A DNA stretch of 64,000 nucleotides from Salvelinus alpinus (taxonomy: Eukaryota > Chordata > Actinopteri > Salmoniformes > Salmonidae). The stretch covers positions 36,526,728 through 36,590,727 of the forward strand of contig NC_092115.1 of the NCBI RefSeq assembly GCF_045679555.1. The letters run 5' to 3'. Made by a program: the position numbers and the translations under genes. The notes below the pieces were generated by a model. That model saw nothing but the letters and a program-made list of their open reading frames with translations. It was not told the origin of the DNA and did not search any database. Each line of letters starts with the position of its first letter. Positions within the stretch are counted from its first letter, which is position 1. Shown here one piece after another: positions 49,620 through 60,835 of this stretch.

Positions 49620-49837
49620 CAGGGATGGGCAACTGGCGGCTCGCCTTTTGTAGGCCCACGAATCAATTTCCAAAAACTGAAAAAATATATGCACGTAAGG
49701 CCCCAAAAAGGCTAGGGCTGGCTGGCACTGATTGCATGTGTGGGTATGGATGTGGGTAAGTAGACACACGAGCCACTGCAGCCCCTCATGATAAATTCAA
49801 AATTTTTAGTGGCCCCCATCAAACTTGCCCATCCTTG
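49620..49837. mobile_element. hAT-type MITE specific to duplicon C
   Basis: The termini are CAGGGATGGGCAACTGG and AAACTTGCCCATCCTTG. The flanking octamers atctacag and atctatac are an 8-bp duplication with two changes. Copy A (near 5057) has the empty site 'atctacagtatctaatg'. No coding. Confidence 0.8.
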
Positions 49838-50426
49838 ATCTATACTATCTAATGTTCTTTGATTCAGATTACCAGTTTTATCCTGTACCGGTGCAGTGTC
49901 AGTTTAGACAACGTACATAGTAAAGCATAGTTTGCAGATGTAAAATGTAAAGCAGTATGAGCATGTATAGCCTATTACACTGAAACAAATATGTCACTGC
50001 CTAGTTTTGAGTTGACCTAAATAAACATTTTAAGGCAGCAGAGTAACGTGAAAATACAACTTGGGAAATCAAGTTAAGTTATTAACTAGACCTAATATGA
50101 GACTGTCCCTTTGGAAAGAAGTGACATCCCAGCTAGTGTTGGTCTAACTATACAAAACACATACTAAAAGGATCGTATAAATTATTTATCTAAAAGCACA
50201 GATGGACTCTTTCATGAAATAATTTTTTATGAATATAAGATGTTTATGATTTTGTTGCCAAAAACACATTAACAGTTGTAAATAGGTTGTTAAACTGAAA
50301 GTGAAGAGCCATCAACAGACAAAGCATTTCACAAATCAATTGGGAGAAAAATATTGTAAAATGTCTCTGTACCTTCTAAATACCTTCTGTACAACATTTT
50401 CACATAGAAAGTATGCAATTATGTCC

Positions 50427-51487
50427 CTATTTGTTCCACCTGGTCTGAGACAACATAACACTTGTGTGTGGATCCAAGGGGTATCGGGGTACAACATTTT
50501 GAGACACTGGACTCTCTCCTATGTGAGTTCTCTGATGTGACTTCATACTGGAGCGCCGGGTGAAGCATTTCCCACACTGTGTGCACTCGTATGGCTTCTC
50601 CCCACTGTGGACCACAGCATGTCTGATGAGGTTCCACTGCTTGGTGAAACTCCTGCCACACTGTTCGCAGGTGTGCGGTTTCTCTCTGAAACGCTTCTCA
50701 GTGGTGCCGCCCGACCTCCACCGAGTCCTCATTCTCTTCACCATGTTAAAACTACTGCGACTCAGGCTGTATCCAGAGAAGGTGGAGGTGGTGGCCATGT
50801 TTGAACCTGTCATGCACTCACTCATTCTCACTGTTGCTTCTGAAGCCCTGTACTGATGCTGCCTTGGCTGTAGATCTAAACTATTTCCATCATTATTTGA
50901 GTTCAGCATCTCACTGCTCTGTCCTTCTGGCATCTGTTGTCTAGTCTCATCAGCCAATGTCCTGATATGTCTTTTCATGTGTGCTGCTGTACTGAACATG
51001 TTAGCATGTGGTTTCCCTCTAGAGTGAAGTGATGGCCATACATCATCTGTCATAGTAGGAAGGGATGGCAGCCCACTGTGAGATGGGAAAATTGAGATAT
51101 TCTGAGAGTACTCTTCTGACGCATGAAAGGAGAAAATTGGGTGGCCATCAGGGTCAGTGTCTCTGCCTGGATCCACAGAGGTCCACAGCTGCCCATCAGT
51201 CTCTTCCATGACAAACTGGTCAGGTCCTGCCAGGGCTGTGGTCTGATCCAGCTCCTCCTCTTTCTCATCCTTCACCATCACTAGCTCTAGTGAGTCCTCA
51301 TCTGGCCCGTGCTGCTCTGTGCTGAACACGTCTGTAGATGTGAGCCGGGGTGTGTCTGGTTCCTCTGGACCATCAGAATTGGGGTAATGTTCCACTGAGT
51401 CTTCAGGAGATATGTTGGGTTGTGTGATGAAGTCCTCAAAGTGCCGTTGCTCAAAGGATGGTGGTTGTCCAGGCTTGGAACCAGACT
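50427..51487 (-). CDS. Terminal zinc-finger exon of copy C
   Basis: This 1061-nt exon is open throughout, with two complete C2H2 fingers. The junction reads TTEKRFREKPHTC, so the start of the ancestral first finger (EKRF) is kept and fused to the next linker. The net loss against copy A is 69 nt, which keeps the frame. Confidence 0.85.
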
Positions 51488-52353
51488 CTAAAGATTTGGG
51501 ATAAACATAAAAGAAACATTATAAAAGACCCTTAACAGTTGGAAGACATGACTGCTTTAGAACTGACTGTGAGTGTACGTGCCCTAGGTTTAGCAGAATT
51601 GACGCCAACGAACACGCATACCACCACACCCACACAGTCTTTCATAGACAGAGCAGTACCCCTTATGGTCGCACCCACCCTCTCCAGTGATCCTGAGCTC
51701 TTCCTGAGAATCCGTTTTCCACACATCCTCTGCTGTCTCCTCATCTTTGATCAGTATGGGTTCAGTCTCTACTCTCTGCTCCACATCTGTAGGCTGTAAC
51801 AGGGGACTGAGGTTATTACTCTGGACACACCATATTTAACACTTTCATTCTCATGAATCACACAAAAGCAGTAAATTCTCCTGAAAATCCAATAACAGAA
51901 TTGATCCAAGAGGTCAGATCTCTGTAATTGTAAAAGGTGATGTATCACACCAGGGGTTGAGAGTCCTCTCCATCTCTCCACTGTGAGTTACTCCTCTGCT
52001 TGTTCAAAACAATCTTGACTGGATATGAAGATCTTGCTGATGCCATGGGGTAAAAAGCTGGAAAAAATTGTATTGAGTCATATTAGGGCTAGTCAGACAT
52101 TTGGGTTTTGTATATGCAATCAATTTATCATGAATAACACATAACCTTTTCTCCTGACTCGCGTCTTCTTCAGCTCGCCCTCCATCATTTGACACTTCCT
52201 TTTCAGTGCATCAATATCTCGCTGGCTTTGGGTCATTTCCAAACGTATAACTGCACAGCTATCATCAACCCGTTTGTTAATTTCTGCTACAGCTGCTTTA
52301 GCTAATACCTCCATAATGGATACCAACTGCGACTGAAAATTGCAGCTGGCCAT
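50427..52353 (-). CDS. C2H2 zinc-finger protein gene, copy C (two fingers, compact intact model)
   Basis: Four exons sum to 1491 nt (496 residues plus stop) with consistent phases: 52146-52353 (MASCNFQSQL, predicted coiled coil), 51951-52057 (MASARSSYPVK, 15 nt shorter than copy B by an in-frame deletion), 51679-51793 ([16 protein letters not shown]) and 50427-51487. Introns are only 88, 157 and 191 bp with GT/AG ends. The exon 2 donor is weaker (CTG before GT, against CAG in A and B). Fingers lie at about 415-437 ([10 protein letters not shown]) and 443-465 ([10 protein letters not shown]). The first finger was lost by a deletion with endpoints different from copy B. A nuclear DNA-binding protein is inferred; its target is unknown. 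Confidence 0.75.
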
Positions 52354-52469
52354 CTTGTCCAGTCCAAATTACAGAATTTGTATTCTCTGTGTGAAATAAA
52401 GTCTCCAATTTCCAAGCTAATGTGCAACAAACAATCCGTAGATGTTTACAAATTGCAACAATATTGCTT

Positions 52470-52527
52470 GTGGGAGATGCGGGCGAAATTGCAATCGCGC
52501 TTTCCTTCAACACGTGACATAAATATG
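52470..52527 (-). promoter_or_regulatory. Diverged promoter block of zinc-finger copy C
   Basis: Aligned with copies A and B, the ETS motif is changed (GAAGGAAAGCGCG) and the NRF1-like site is lost (TTTCGCCCGCA). The CRE-like part has become GTCACGTG, which contains a CACGTG E-box. Motif calls were made by eye. Confidence 0.4.
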
Positions 52528-52772
52528 TACTACCGTAAATATAAGACTGCAACAGCCCTTCAAAATTGGTATAATTATCACTAGCCTGGCCTGGCCAGGT
52601 AAAAACGAGGTTCTGTTCTAGTCTGCATGTAGAGAGTGCAACTAGATTCATGTAAACTTAAAATAAACGTAATTGAATTATATATTTCAAGTAACTATTG
52701 CATACTACATTAACTATAGCTGATTAACATTAAGAGGTTATTCTCTTAGGGTTTTTAAGGCACATACATATA

Positions 52773-53307
52773 CACTGAGTGCACAAAACATTAGGATGCC
52801 TGCTCTTTCCATGTAATAGCTTTCATCTGGATAGTCTAAGACCCCTTATTGATGCCATCTGTTTATTCCACTTCATTCAGTGTAGATGAAGGGGAGAAGA
52901 CTAGTTAAAGAAGGATTTTTAAGCCTTGAGACATGGATTATGTATGTGTGCCATTCAGAGGGTGAATGGGCAAGACAAAATATTTAAGTGCCTTTGAACA
53001 AGGTATGGTAGTAGGTGCCAGGTGCACTGGTTTTGAGTGTGTAAAGAACTGCAAAGCAGCTGGGTTTTTCACGCTCAATCGTTTCCCGTGTGTATCAAGA
53101 ATGAGCCACCACCCAAAGGATATCCAGCCAACTTGACACAACTGTGGCAATAAATCAAATCAAATGGGCCAGCATCCCTTTGGAATGCTTTTGACACCTT
53201 GTAGAGTCCATGACCCGACGAATTGAGGCTGTTCTGGGGGCAAAAGGGGGGGGGGGGGGTGCAACTCAATATTAGGAAGGTGTTCCTAATGTTTTGTACA
53301 CTCAATG
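52773..53307 (+). mobile_element. Tc1-derived non-autonomous element (535 bp)
   Basis: Both ends are present, 'cactgagtgcacaaaacatt' and 'aatgttttgtacactcaatg', with TA on each side. The middle keeps the promoter-proximal region and jumps to the 3' end, so the transposase catalytic core is gone. A short 'aataaatcaaatcaaat' patch near 53147 and a G-run near 53249 mark later changes. Confidence 0.8.
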
Positions 53308-54184
53308 TAGTGGTATTAGATATAAAGTGTATGCATATCAGATAGTGTATAAGATAGTGAGTAGTTGATTGAGCAACATGAGAGAATATGCATAAAAGTA
53401 CAGTAGTACTGATATATCTGTGAGAGTAGGTGAATTATGATTGTATGTGTGTGTATGGAGCAGAGTGCATGCAATGACTGTGTGTACACTGACTGGGTGG
53501 TTATTCTCTACAGGAGAGGAAGTAGAGCTGACTTCATCACCCACACCAGTTCACTGGAGCATTGCAGGTTCACCTCCAAGACTAGAACAGGACCCACACA
53601 AACACACCTGTAGAGCGAGATACAGAGAGATCAAGTGTAAGCATACATGCATTGTTGTGACTACTCATCCATTCTTGATTAAATGATTTGTATATGTGGA
53701 AGTTGAAGAGTTAGAATGACATGCACCTTTGTATTTGTCCCACATTGACAGTTCTGTCATGGGACGCCAAGATGATTGTGCTGTTTGTGAATTGCAGTAC
53801 ACTGATCCTGTCACTGTGTGCCGAGGGAGAATCCATCCAAATCATCATCATTGAAAAAATAAATCAGTTTCATCAGAGGAAAAGAGAGACATGCTCCAGG
53901 AGATGACATTTGGTGGCTGGTTGAATCACATGTTTCAGTGCAGCTACCTCCCTCCACAGTCAATGCAGTTATCCAGCCACCTTTTCCCTCACTAGTCTCA
54001 TCCATTTCTAGCTCAATGTCACCACATGATGACAGGTCAGTCTTTGGACCCATGGCATTCTAGGGAAGGCAGATATTATCATCCATCAATATAACTTATA
54101 TCAAAACAATAATCCAAACACCAGCAGTGTGGTCATTGAGAATGACTATGATGATGATGTTGATGATGCTTGAGTTGGTGATAA

Positions 54185-54405
54185 TGGTGGTGGTAAACAG
54201 GTGCGGACTGGCCGAAATGCCAGAGGGGCTGGTCCATTTTTTGTGCAGTGGGCCTGTCTAACTAGTTTTTTTGTGTGCAAAATGATCATGATCTCCATAA
54301 TAATTGGGGCCTCAATAAAAAAAAAATGCATGTGTGGGGGCCTCAAGGGGGAAAAAAATGGCAGGTGTTGCAGCCTCCGGGAAAATAATTGTCTGGTATG
54401 TTGCT
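54185..54405. repeat. Interspersed repeat with CAGGTGCGGACTGGCC end
   Basis: The start resembles hAT-type termini. The body contains 'ggggcctcaagggggaaaa' and poly(A) runs. It is absent from the matching intron of copy A (20180-20250). The right end could not be fixed. Confidence 0.4.
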
Positions 54406-54877
54406 GGTAAATTCACCAAGAACCCACCCAGCACAACCTGTCCTTTCTTCTCGCCCAGCAGTCAAGTGCTTTTTTCATCATTGGCCAACATCCCAAGAAT
54501 TTGTGTGTTATCCTTCGAACTGCAATTTAATCAGTTATGTACATTTCAAGTCAGTATTTATTAGTCTAGATCTGGTGTACCAAGTAATAATGTGTGTGTA
54601 CCATGTGTTGTTTGTCCAGGGCCGGCCCGCCCATTAGGCAGGATTAGGCAATGCTGCGGCGCTCCACCAACGTTCCGTCAAAAAAAAAAAAACGAACATA
54701 AATACTGTAGCAGATATAGCTTAAAGAGTATGTGAACTTTTATGTAACCTCCAGGCTGGAGAGAAAATTAATGACAATGTAATGAGACGGACACTTTTTA
54801 CATCATGCACGTTTCTCAGATCAAATAGCCTAACCTAAATGGAGCCCAATCAAATAAAAAATGCACTGACATGTTAA

Positions 54878-55491
54878 AACCTCTTTGGGATCGGTGTCCT
54901 TCCACGGGACAGTTGAGCTAACGCAGTAAGTAACAGGAATATTTCCCAGGACATAGATATATCTGATATTGGCAGAAAGCTTAAATTCTTGTTAATGTAA
55001 CTGCACTGTCCAATTTACAGTAGCTATTACAGTGAAATAATACCATGCTATTGTTTGAGGAGAGTGCACAATTTTTCAACATGAAAAGTTATTAATAAAC
55101 AAATTAGGCACATTTGAGCAGTCTTGATACAAAATTTTGAACAGAAATGCAATGGTTCATTGGATCAGTCTAAAACTGTGCACATACACTGCTGCCATCT
55201 GTTGGCCAAAATCTAAATTGCACCTGGGCTGGAATAATACATTATGGCCTTTCTCTTGCATTTCCAATTGATGGTACAAAAAAATACAAAAGCACGTTTT
55301 TTTCTTTGCATTACCAGATCTATTGTGTTATATTCTCTTACATTCCTTTCACATTTCCACACACCAGTGTTTCCTTTCAACTGGTGCCAAGAATATGCAT
55401 ATCCTTGCTTCAGGAGCAACATGCAGTTGGATTTGGGTATGTCATTTTAGGGGAAAATTGAAAAATAGTGGCGGATCCTTAAGAGGATTTA
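54878..55491. mobile_element. TTAA-flanked non-autonomous repeat (614 bp)
   Basis: It is flanked by TTAA at 54874-54877 and 55492-55495, with partly complementary ends 'cctctttgggatc' and 'ggatccttaagagg'. The body matches the interrupted copy at 13307-17359 ('gtaactgcactgtccaattt', 'caagaatatgcatatcc'). No coding; piggyBac-like mobilisation is inferred. Confidence 0.7.
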
Positions 55492-55655
55492 TTAACAAAC
55501 ACCTGCCAGTTTTATAAATGGTAGGCGTACCACATGGATGTGCATTCATAAAAATCCATTGCAGGCCTTACACTGTAAGCTACACCCCAGTAAGACGTCT
55601 ATATTTGGTTCCGATTTGGTCCGGTCTGGACCAGACTTGATTTGGTATAAACATA

Positions 55656-56642
55656 CACTATATATACAAAAGTATGTGGACGCCCCTTAAAATTAGTGGA
55701 TTTGGCTATTTCAGCCATACCCATTGCTGACAGGTGTATAAAATCTAGCACACCGCCATCCAGTCTCCATAAACAAACATTGGCAGTAGAATGGCCTTAC
55801 TGAAGAGATCAGTGACTTTCAATGTGGCACTGTCATAGAATGCCACCTTTCCAAAAAGTCAGTTTGTCAAATTTCTGCCCCGCTAGAGCTGCCCCAGTCA
55901 ACTGAACTGTTTGTCAGGAGCTTCATGAAATGGGTTTCCATGGTCGAGCAGCCAGTCACAAACCTAAGATCACCATGCACAATGCCAAGCGTCGGCTGGA
56001 GTGGTGTGAAGCTCGCCGCCATTGGACTCTGGAGCAGTGGAAACACGTTCTCTGAAATTATGAATCAGGCTTTCAGAGACAAATCTTGGTTTGGCGGATG
56101 CTAGGAGAACGCTACCTGCCCCAATGCATAGTGCCAAATGTAAAGTTTAGTGGAGGAGAAATAATGGTCTGGTGCTGTTTTTCATGGTTCGGCTATGCCC
56201 CTTAGTTCCAGTGAAGGGAAATCTTAAAGCTACAGCATACAATGACATTAGATGATTCTGTGCTTCAAACTTTGTGAAAGGCCCTTTCCTGTTTCAGCAT
56301 GACAATGTCCCCGTGCACAAAACGAGGTCAATACAGAAATGGTTTGTTGAGATCGGTGTGGAAGAACTTGATTGGCATGCACAGAGCCTCAACCCCATGG
56401 AACACCTTTGGGATGAATTGGAAAGCCGACTGCAAGCCAGACCTAACCGCCCAACATAAGTGCCCGACCTCAGTAATGCTCGTGGCTGAATGGAAGCAAG
56501 TCCCTGCAGCAATGTTCCAGCTTCTAGTGGAAAGACTTCCCAGAAGAGTGGAGGCTGTTATAGCAGCAAAGGGGTATTAACGCCCATGATTTTGGAATGA
56601 GATGTTCGACATGCAGGTCCACATAATTTTGATCATGTAGTG
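55656..56642 (+). mobile_element. Degenerate Tc1-like transposon, family 'actatatatacaaaag'
   Basis: The left end is 'cactatatatacaaaagtat' and the right end 'ccacataattttgatcatg...gtagtg', with TA on both sides. The plus strand has transposase traces: MHNAKRRLEWCEARRHWTLE near 55980, FLFQHDNVPVHKTRS near 56285 (second D) and LNPMEHLWDELESR near 56390 (E retained). Many stops and shifts interrupt it. Its length is about 1 kb, shorter than a full element. Confidence 0.75.
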
Positions 56643-57551
56643 TAGATGTCTATAAATGACGTCTTTTCAACTTTAATTCAGAACAGAAAATAAACCAGAT
56701 TTCAACGTTTGGAAAATACATCTTATCAATGTCTGGAAAATATGTATTTCCTACGTCCGGAAAATGTATTTGACCTTTCATTCAGAACCTAAAATGAACC
56801 TAACTTCAATGTCTGGAAAATACGTATTTAAAATTTTAAAAATTCTACCTTATTTTGCTTACTGGGACTATTCTAGTTTTGCAGGGGTATAGTAGGGCGA
56901 AACATTTTTTGTCTCACCTAAGACCGGGCCTTTGTGTGTCTGCTTGTGCTTTTTTCATCGATGGCCACCAACCCAATCATTCTTATGTCAACCTTCCAAC
57001 TGCAATTGAATCAGTTATGTACATTTCAAGTCAGTATTTATCAGTCTAGATCTGGTGTACCACATAATAATGTGTGTGCGCGCCTGCTTGTGCTTTCCTT
57101 GTTAATTTCCCTATCAGCGTCAACAAGGACACAGATTACATTTCTATCCTCACAGGGTCCCAGCACGATAGAGTGGTCGTACAGGTGCATCACTGGGGAA
57201 GGCACTGAGTATGTAGACACCTTCAACAGACTAGGGACAAAAGCATCACAGTCTTCATTAGCATGCATTGCAGGAGTACTAGAACACATGATGACTAAAA
57301 TGTAATCGATGTACCAATGTTGTAGTACTCGAGACCGGTCTCGGTCCACAGACCAGATATTGAGTGTCTCAGTGTCGGATACATTTGTACTCTGACTCGT
57401 AATTTCTTCCGGAGACCAACGGAGTAAAAAACTCATAATTATCAGCTTCAATTCAGTCAGCGCAAAAAACTGCTTCGCCGGGCCAAATATATACACTCCT
57501 TTCTTGAAACATTTATATCTTAAGTCTTTATATCTATTTTAGACATGTTTT

Positions 57552-57803
57552 CGCAGTGGTGAACCTATAGGCCTTCAGTGTGTGACAGGTTAGTACAGTG
57601 GTGAACCTATAGGCCTTCAGTGTGTGACAGGTTAGTACAGTGGTGAACCTATAGGCCTTCAGTGTGTGACAGGTTAGTACAGTGGTGAACCTATAGGCCT
57701 TCAGTGTGTGACAGGTTAGTACAGTGGTGAACCTATAGGCCTTCAGTGTGTGACAGGTTAGTACAGTGGCGAACCTATCGGTCTTCAGTGTGTGACATGT
57801 TTG
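57552..57803. repeat. 42-bp minisatellite, six copies
   Basis: The unit contains 'gtggtgaacctatagg', 'ccttcagtgtgtgacagg' and 'ttagtaca'. Five copies are nearly identical; the last differs at several positions (gcgaacctatcgg). Because 42 is a multiple of 3, a minus-strand frame stays open with a 14-residue period (TCHTLKAYRFTTVL). This alone does not make it a gene. Confidence 0.9.
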
Positions 57804-58077
57804 TGATTCTGAAAGGACAGCAACCATAATACCAATATCATCTGCAGGAATATCATCTGCAGGCAGCAAGAGAGTGCAGCTCTCAGTTGATTTTGGCATG
57901 TAGCAACTCACAGAAGAATGACATCGGTAGCCAGTAGGGTTGGAAAGACGTTTCAACTTAGTTAGCATTGACTAGTAAATATCCTAAGGCAACAATGGGT
58001 ATGCAAAAAAATGTTGTACAAAATGTTAGTTAGCAGGCTATTTGTGATGTGCAATTGTTATCATGCACTGTTTGCAT

Positions 58078-58371
58078 CAGGGGTGTATGCATGAATGGGC
58101 CTGGGTGGACACAGATCCACCCACTGGGGAGCCAGGCCCTGACAGGCCCACCCAATCAGATTGATGTGGTTTAAGAATTGTTGTGGACTTAGATCATCAA
58201 ATGTGTGTTTTTTTCTATTCAAAAAAGTGTGATTTTGAGAGTGAAAAGGTGAAAAATATTTAGGAAAGCGTATCAAAAACCACAGGGAAACATAGGATTT
58301 TTCACACATGGTGTCTTTACTTCGCTGGGCAGGCCATTTGGGAAATATGACAAAATTAGACTACACCACTG
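58078..58371. mobile_element. hAT-like foldback repeat (294 bp)
   Basis: The ends are CAGGGGTGTATGCATG and GACTACACCACTG, whose outer ten bases are complementary with one mismatch. The flanking octamers do not match, so the target duplication is lost or the ends are slightly misplaced. No coding. Confidence 0.5.
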
Positions 58372-58579
58372 CATAGGGCTGATGGAAAGACAGCAGTCAC
58401 ACACAGCATGATGTTAAGGATAAGCAGTCCATAAACTCAGACATAATAAGCCAGTAGGTCCCAAACAGAAGAATATAAAATCACAACCATTAAGCATTTC
58501 CCAATCGAAACGTCAATTACTTCCCATTGCAAACAAATTCCCGTTAGGCACACAAAGTAACCGGTGATCTTAAGTTTAA

Positions 58580-60059
58580 AGTGGAACTGACAGTGTTTTA
58601 ACTACTTTGCAGATATGAAACAAACAGACAATCATAATATCAGTCGAAAATATCAAATTCCCAGTTTATGCTACAAAACCAACTTCATAAGAGGTTTTAA
58701 AAATAGGTTATATTTGACTCAGTGTTTCATGACGTACAATAGGCATTGTTGGCAGAATAGATGGATGCAGTTCAATGCATGATTAATATAATTCACCAAT
58801 ACATTTCTTGGTAGTCCAAAAAATATTATCAAGTTGTAAATTACAGCTGGCCTGGTACATTGTTTGCTGCCTCCATTCGGGATGCACGCTTTCAGTTTAA
58901 ATGACTCAATATTCTGATTTTTATTTTTAACTAAGGCTGGGAATGTCAATACAATCAAACTAGCAAGGGATATGAGCACAAGTCAGTCATAACGTAGCTA
59001 ACAATCTAGCATATTTATTTATGTTGCAATCTAAAAACACAGCGCCTAATGTTAGCTAGATAGCTTGTGAGCTAGCAGCTAGGAGGAGTGGGTGAGTGAC
59101 GGACTTTTCCCCCGCATGTAGGTTTTTTGGTGTACACAGCTAAAGATGCAGGTGTCATTTGGTTAGCTAACAAGAACTTGAACGACTGTTATTCAGCTAG
59201 CATATCTCTTGCATTCGCAAATTCACTCTGGCTATCTACTCCGATGTCAGAGCACTCATCTGAGTGTGCCAGAGCGCAGAACTGATTAATTTACAAACGC
59301 GCAACACCTGCTGAATGTGACCAGTGTCAGTAAACGTATGCAAAAAAAAGAAATAGTTAAAAATAGTCCATCGTTTATTAATGCAATTTTGAGGGCCAAC
59401 TAGCTGCAAAAGTTTGAGAGGGTTTATCTAATGTTCCTTCATTAGATTTTAGCACATCTTGCTTTGGGTTAGTATTAGTTGATGATCTTGTTGATGGGCA
59501 TAACTGATGTAGAGAGAGCCTACCTTTTCATGGTTTCAAGAGGACTGTAAAGTTCCCAAATGTAAGAGGACTCCCGTGGTGTTTACATCTTTCCAGAAAT
59601 CCTTTCAGGTGTATTTTGTAGCTTTTGGTGAATGCATTCTAATTATCTAAAGTCACGCTGTTGCGACTGCCTGTAAACATACAGTCCAGTTCAAAGTGAA
59701 TGATGGCAGGCCCGTGTGGCAAATGGTTTGTTTGTATATACTGTATATACTGCCTACTGTAGCTCTGATTGGCTATAGAGCACCGGTCCTGGACAAGAGG
59801 TGTTTTTATTCAGTGTTATTTACTGCAGTGTCTATTAATTGTACAAACGCATGGCCGCTTTGCCTCTCTATATTGCTATAGAATTTTCACAAATGCCTTA
59901 ATACACATAATTCCCAAACATTCTAAGAATGTATAAAAACGTGAAAATTACCATATCTATGTGTCAGAAAATGTTTTAAAAGTGTGATATTCTTCCTGGG
60001 AGTGTATATGAACAGATGTTAATAAGATTTTATGATGCTAAAATGCTGCCAGTTCCACT
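58580..60059. mobile_element. TTAA-flanked 1.48-kb element with inverted ends
   Basis: The ends AGTGGAACTGACAG and CTGCCAGTTCCACT are inverted repeats with one mismatch. TTAA lies directly outside each end (58576-58579 and 60060-60063), the piggyBac signature. No transposase was recognised, so it is a non-autonomous element. Confidence 0.75.
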
Positions 60060-60151
60060 TTAAATGCAGCAATGTTTCACACACAAGTTATTTTCAAAGA
60101 GATGACTAACAACAGAAAGTGCGCTGCAATAAAAAACCCAGTTCCACTCAC

Positions 60152-60278
60152 CAGATGATGATAATTTGAAACTTAACTTCTTGTTTAAAGTTATTCTTGA
60201 AAAGGGAGAAGTTAACAAATTAGCAACAACATCCTCTTTGATAACACCAGCTGCAGCCACTGAAAAACTAGCCGACAA
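60152..60278 (-). pseudogene. Possible first exon of a MYM/hAT-type transposase-like gene
   Basis: A minus-strand stretch reads SASFSVAAAGVIKEDVVANL then LTSPFSRITLNKKL, and ends in a good donor (ctg/gtgagt). The VxxLLxxPFSRxxLNxKL pattern resembles the start of zinc-finger MYM-type/hAT-derived proteins that I recall from fish. That recollection is uncertain. No downstream exon was found, since the TTAA element follows immediately. Confidence 0.3.
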
Positions 60279-60835
60279 GAAAAACTAGCTAGCTAGACCG
60301 TAAGAAAACTACTGCTCGCTATTGCGCAGCGAGTGACCTGTTTTTTTAAAGAAGCCAGAACTTTCCATAGGTTTTTGTGAAAACGGTCCCACCCGATTAA
60401 GTCTAAATGGGATTGGTTGATGTCACTGTCACTCTAAAATGTTGCCTTAATACAGTTGAATGGCAGATGCCTTTATCTACAGTAGCTTCTGATGGCCTAG
60501 CCAAAGGCTGACTTATTATAATAATTATTTTATAAATCCTTAGCCCTTCTCTGAAGGCATATAAGGCCCATTGTTCCCCACTGTGTTTGGGTTAGTAATA
60601 ATTTGTAGTTCGGCTATATTTTCCCTCGGCATGGATTTTTTCACTATTCTGAATGTCTAAAGAATCTATATGTTGTTCTGAAATATGAACCCAGAAATAC
60701 TGGACATTTTGAACTCTTATTATGGTGGTGATTTGACATAATTACAATCATGGTCTTGAATTGGACTCGCATTCTTCTGGTCTCGGTCATGACTCTGTCT
60801 CGGACGCCTTCTTGTACTAAGGATGTCACTCCAGC

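Larger units (their letters stand above)
53500..57300 (-). pseudogene. TEP1-like WD40 fragment, copy C (decayed)
   Basis: Exon remnants: about 53515-53580 (C-terminal exon, frameshifted after VNLQCSSELV), 53725-53825 (NSTIILASHDRTV, then a 2-bp deletion), about 53950-54070 (GDIELEMDETSEGKGGWITA), about 54410-54505 (LANDEKST, then TGA, then EKKGQVVLG) and about 57095-57220 (HSIVLGPCEDRNVICVLVD). Repeats separate the last two by 2.5 kb. It is clearly non-functional. Confidence 0.65.
48940..57310 (-). repeat. Segmental duplication copy C
   Basis: The most compact copy. Left flank 48990-49510 matches copy B. The zinc-finger gene spans only 1.9 kb, followed by the promoter block, intergenic sequence and WD40 exons. 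The right end near 57265-57310 ('ggagtactagaacacatgatg') matches copy A near 20640-20675. Confidence 0.75.
57327..60822. repeat. Possible large repeat with imperfect inverted ends
   Basis: The left end 'tagtactcgagaccggtctc' and the right end 'ggtctcggtcatgactctg...cttgtacta' are roughly inverted relatives, suggesting one 3.5-kb element. It encloses the 42-bp minisatellite, a hAT-like foldback, a TTAA-flanked element and a possible MYM/hAT-type exon. The ends are degenerate and no target duplication was found. Confidence 0.35.

Noticed and set aside
57041-57496. 151-codon minus-strand protein
   Set aside because: Only about 40 codons (around HSIVLGPCEDRNVI) are a WD40 exon relic. The remainder is intron and repeat sequence joined by chance openness.
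57552-57803. CRISPR-like array
   Set aside because: The units are adjacent with no unique spacers, and the genome is that of a vertebrate. The same holds for the 19-bp array at 34681-34806.
57534-57968. 144-codon repetitive protein on the minus strand
   Set aside because: Its repetition is the direct consequence of a 42-bp minisatellite. No start context, splice site or unique domain supports a gene.
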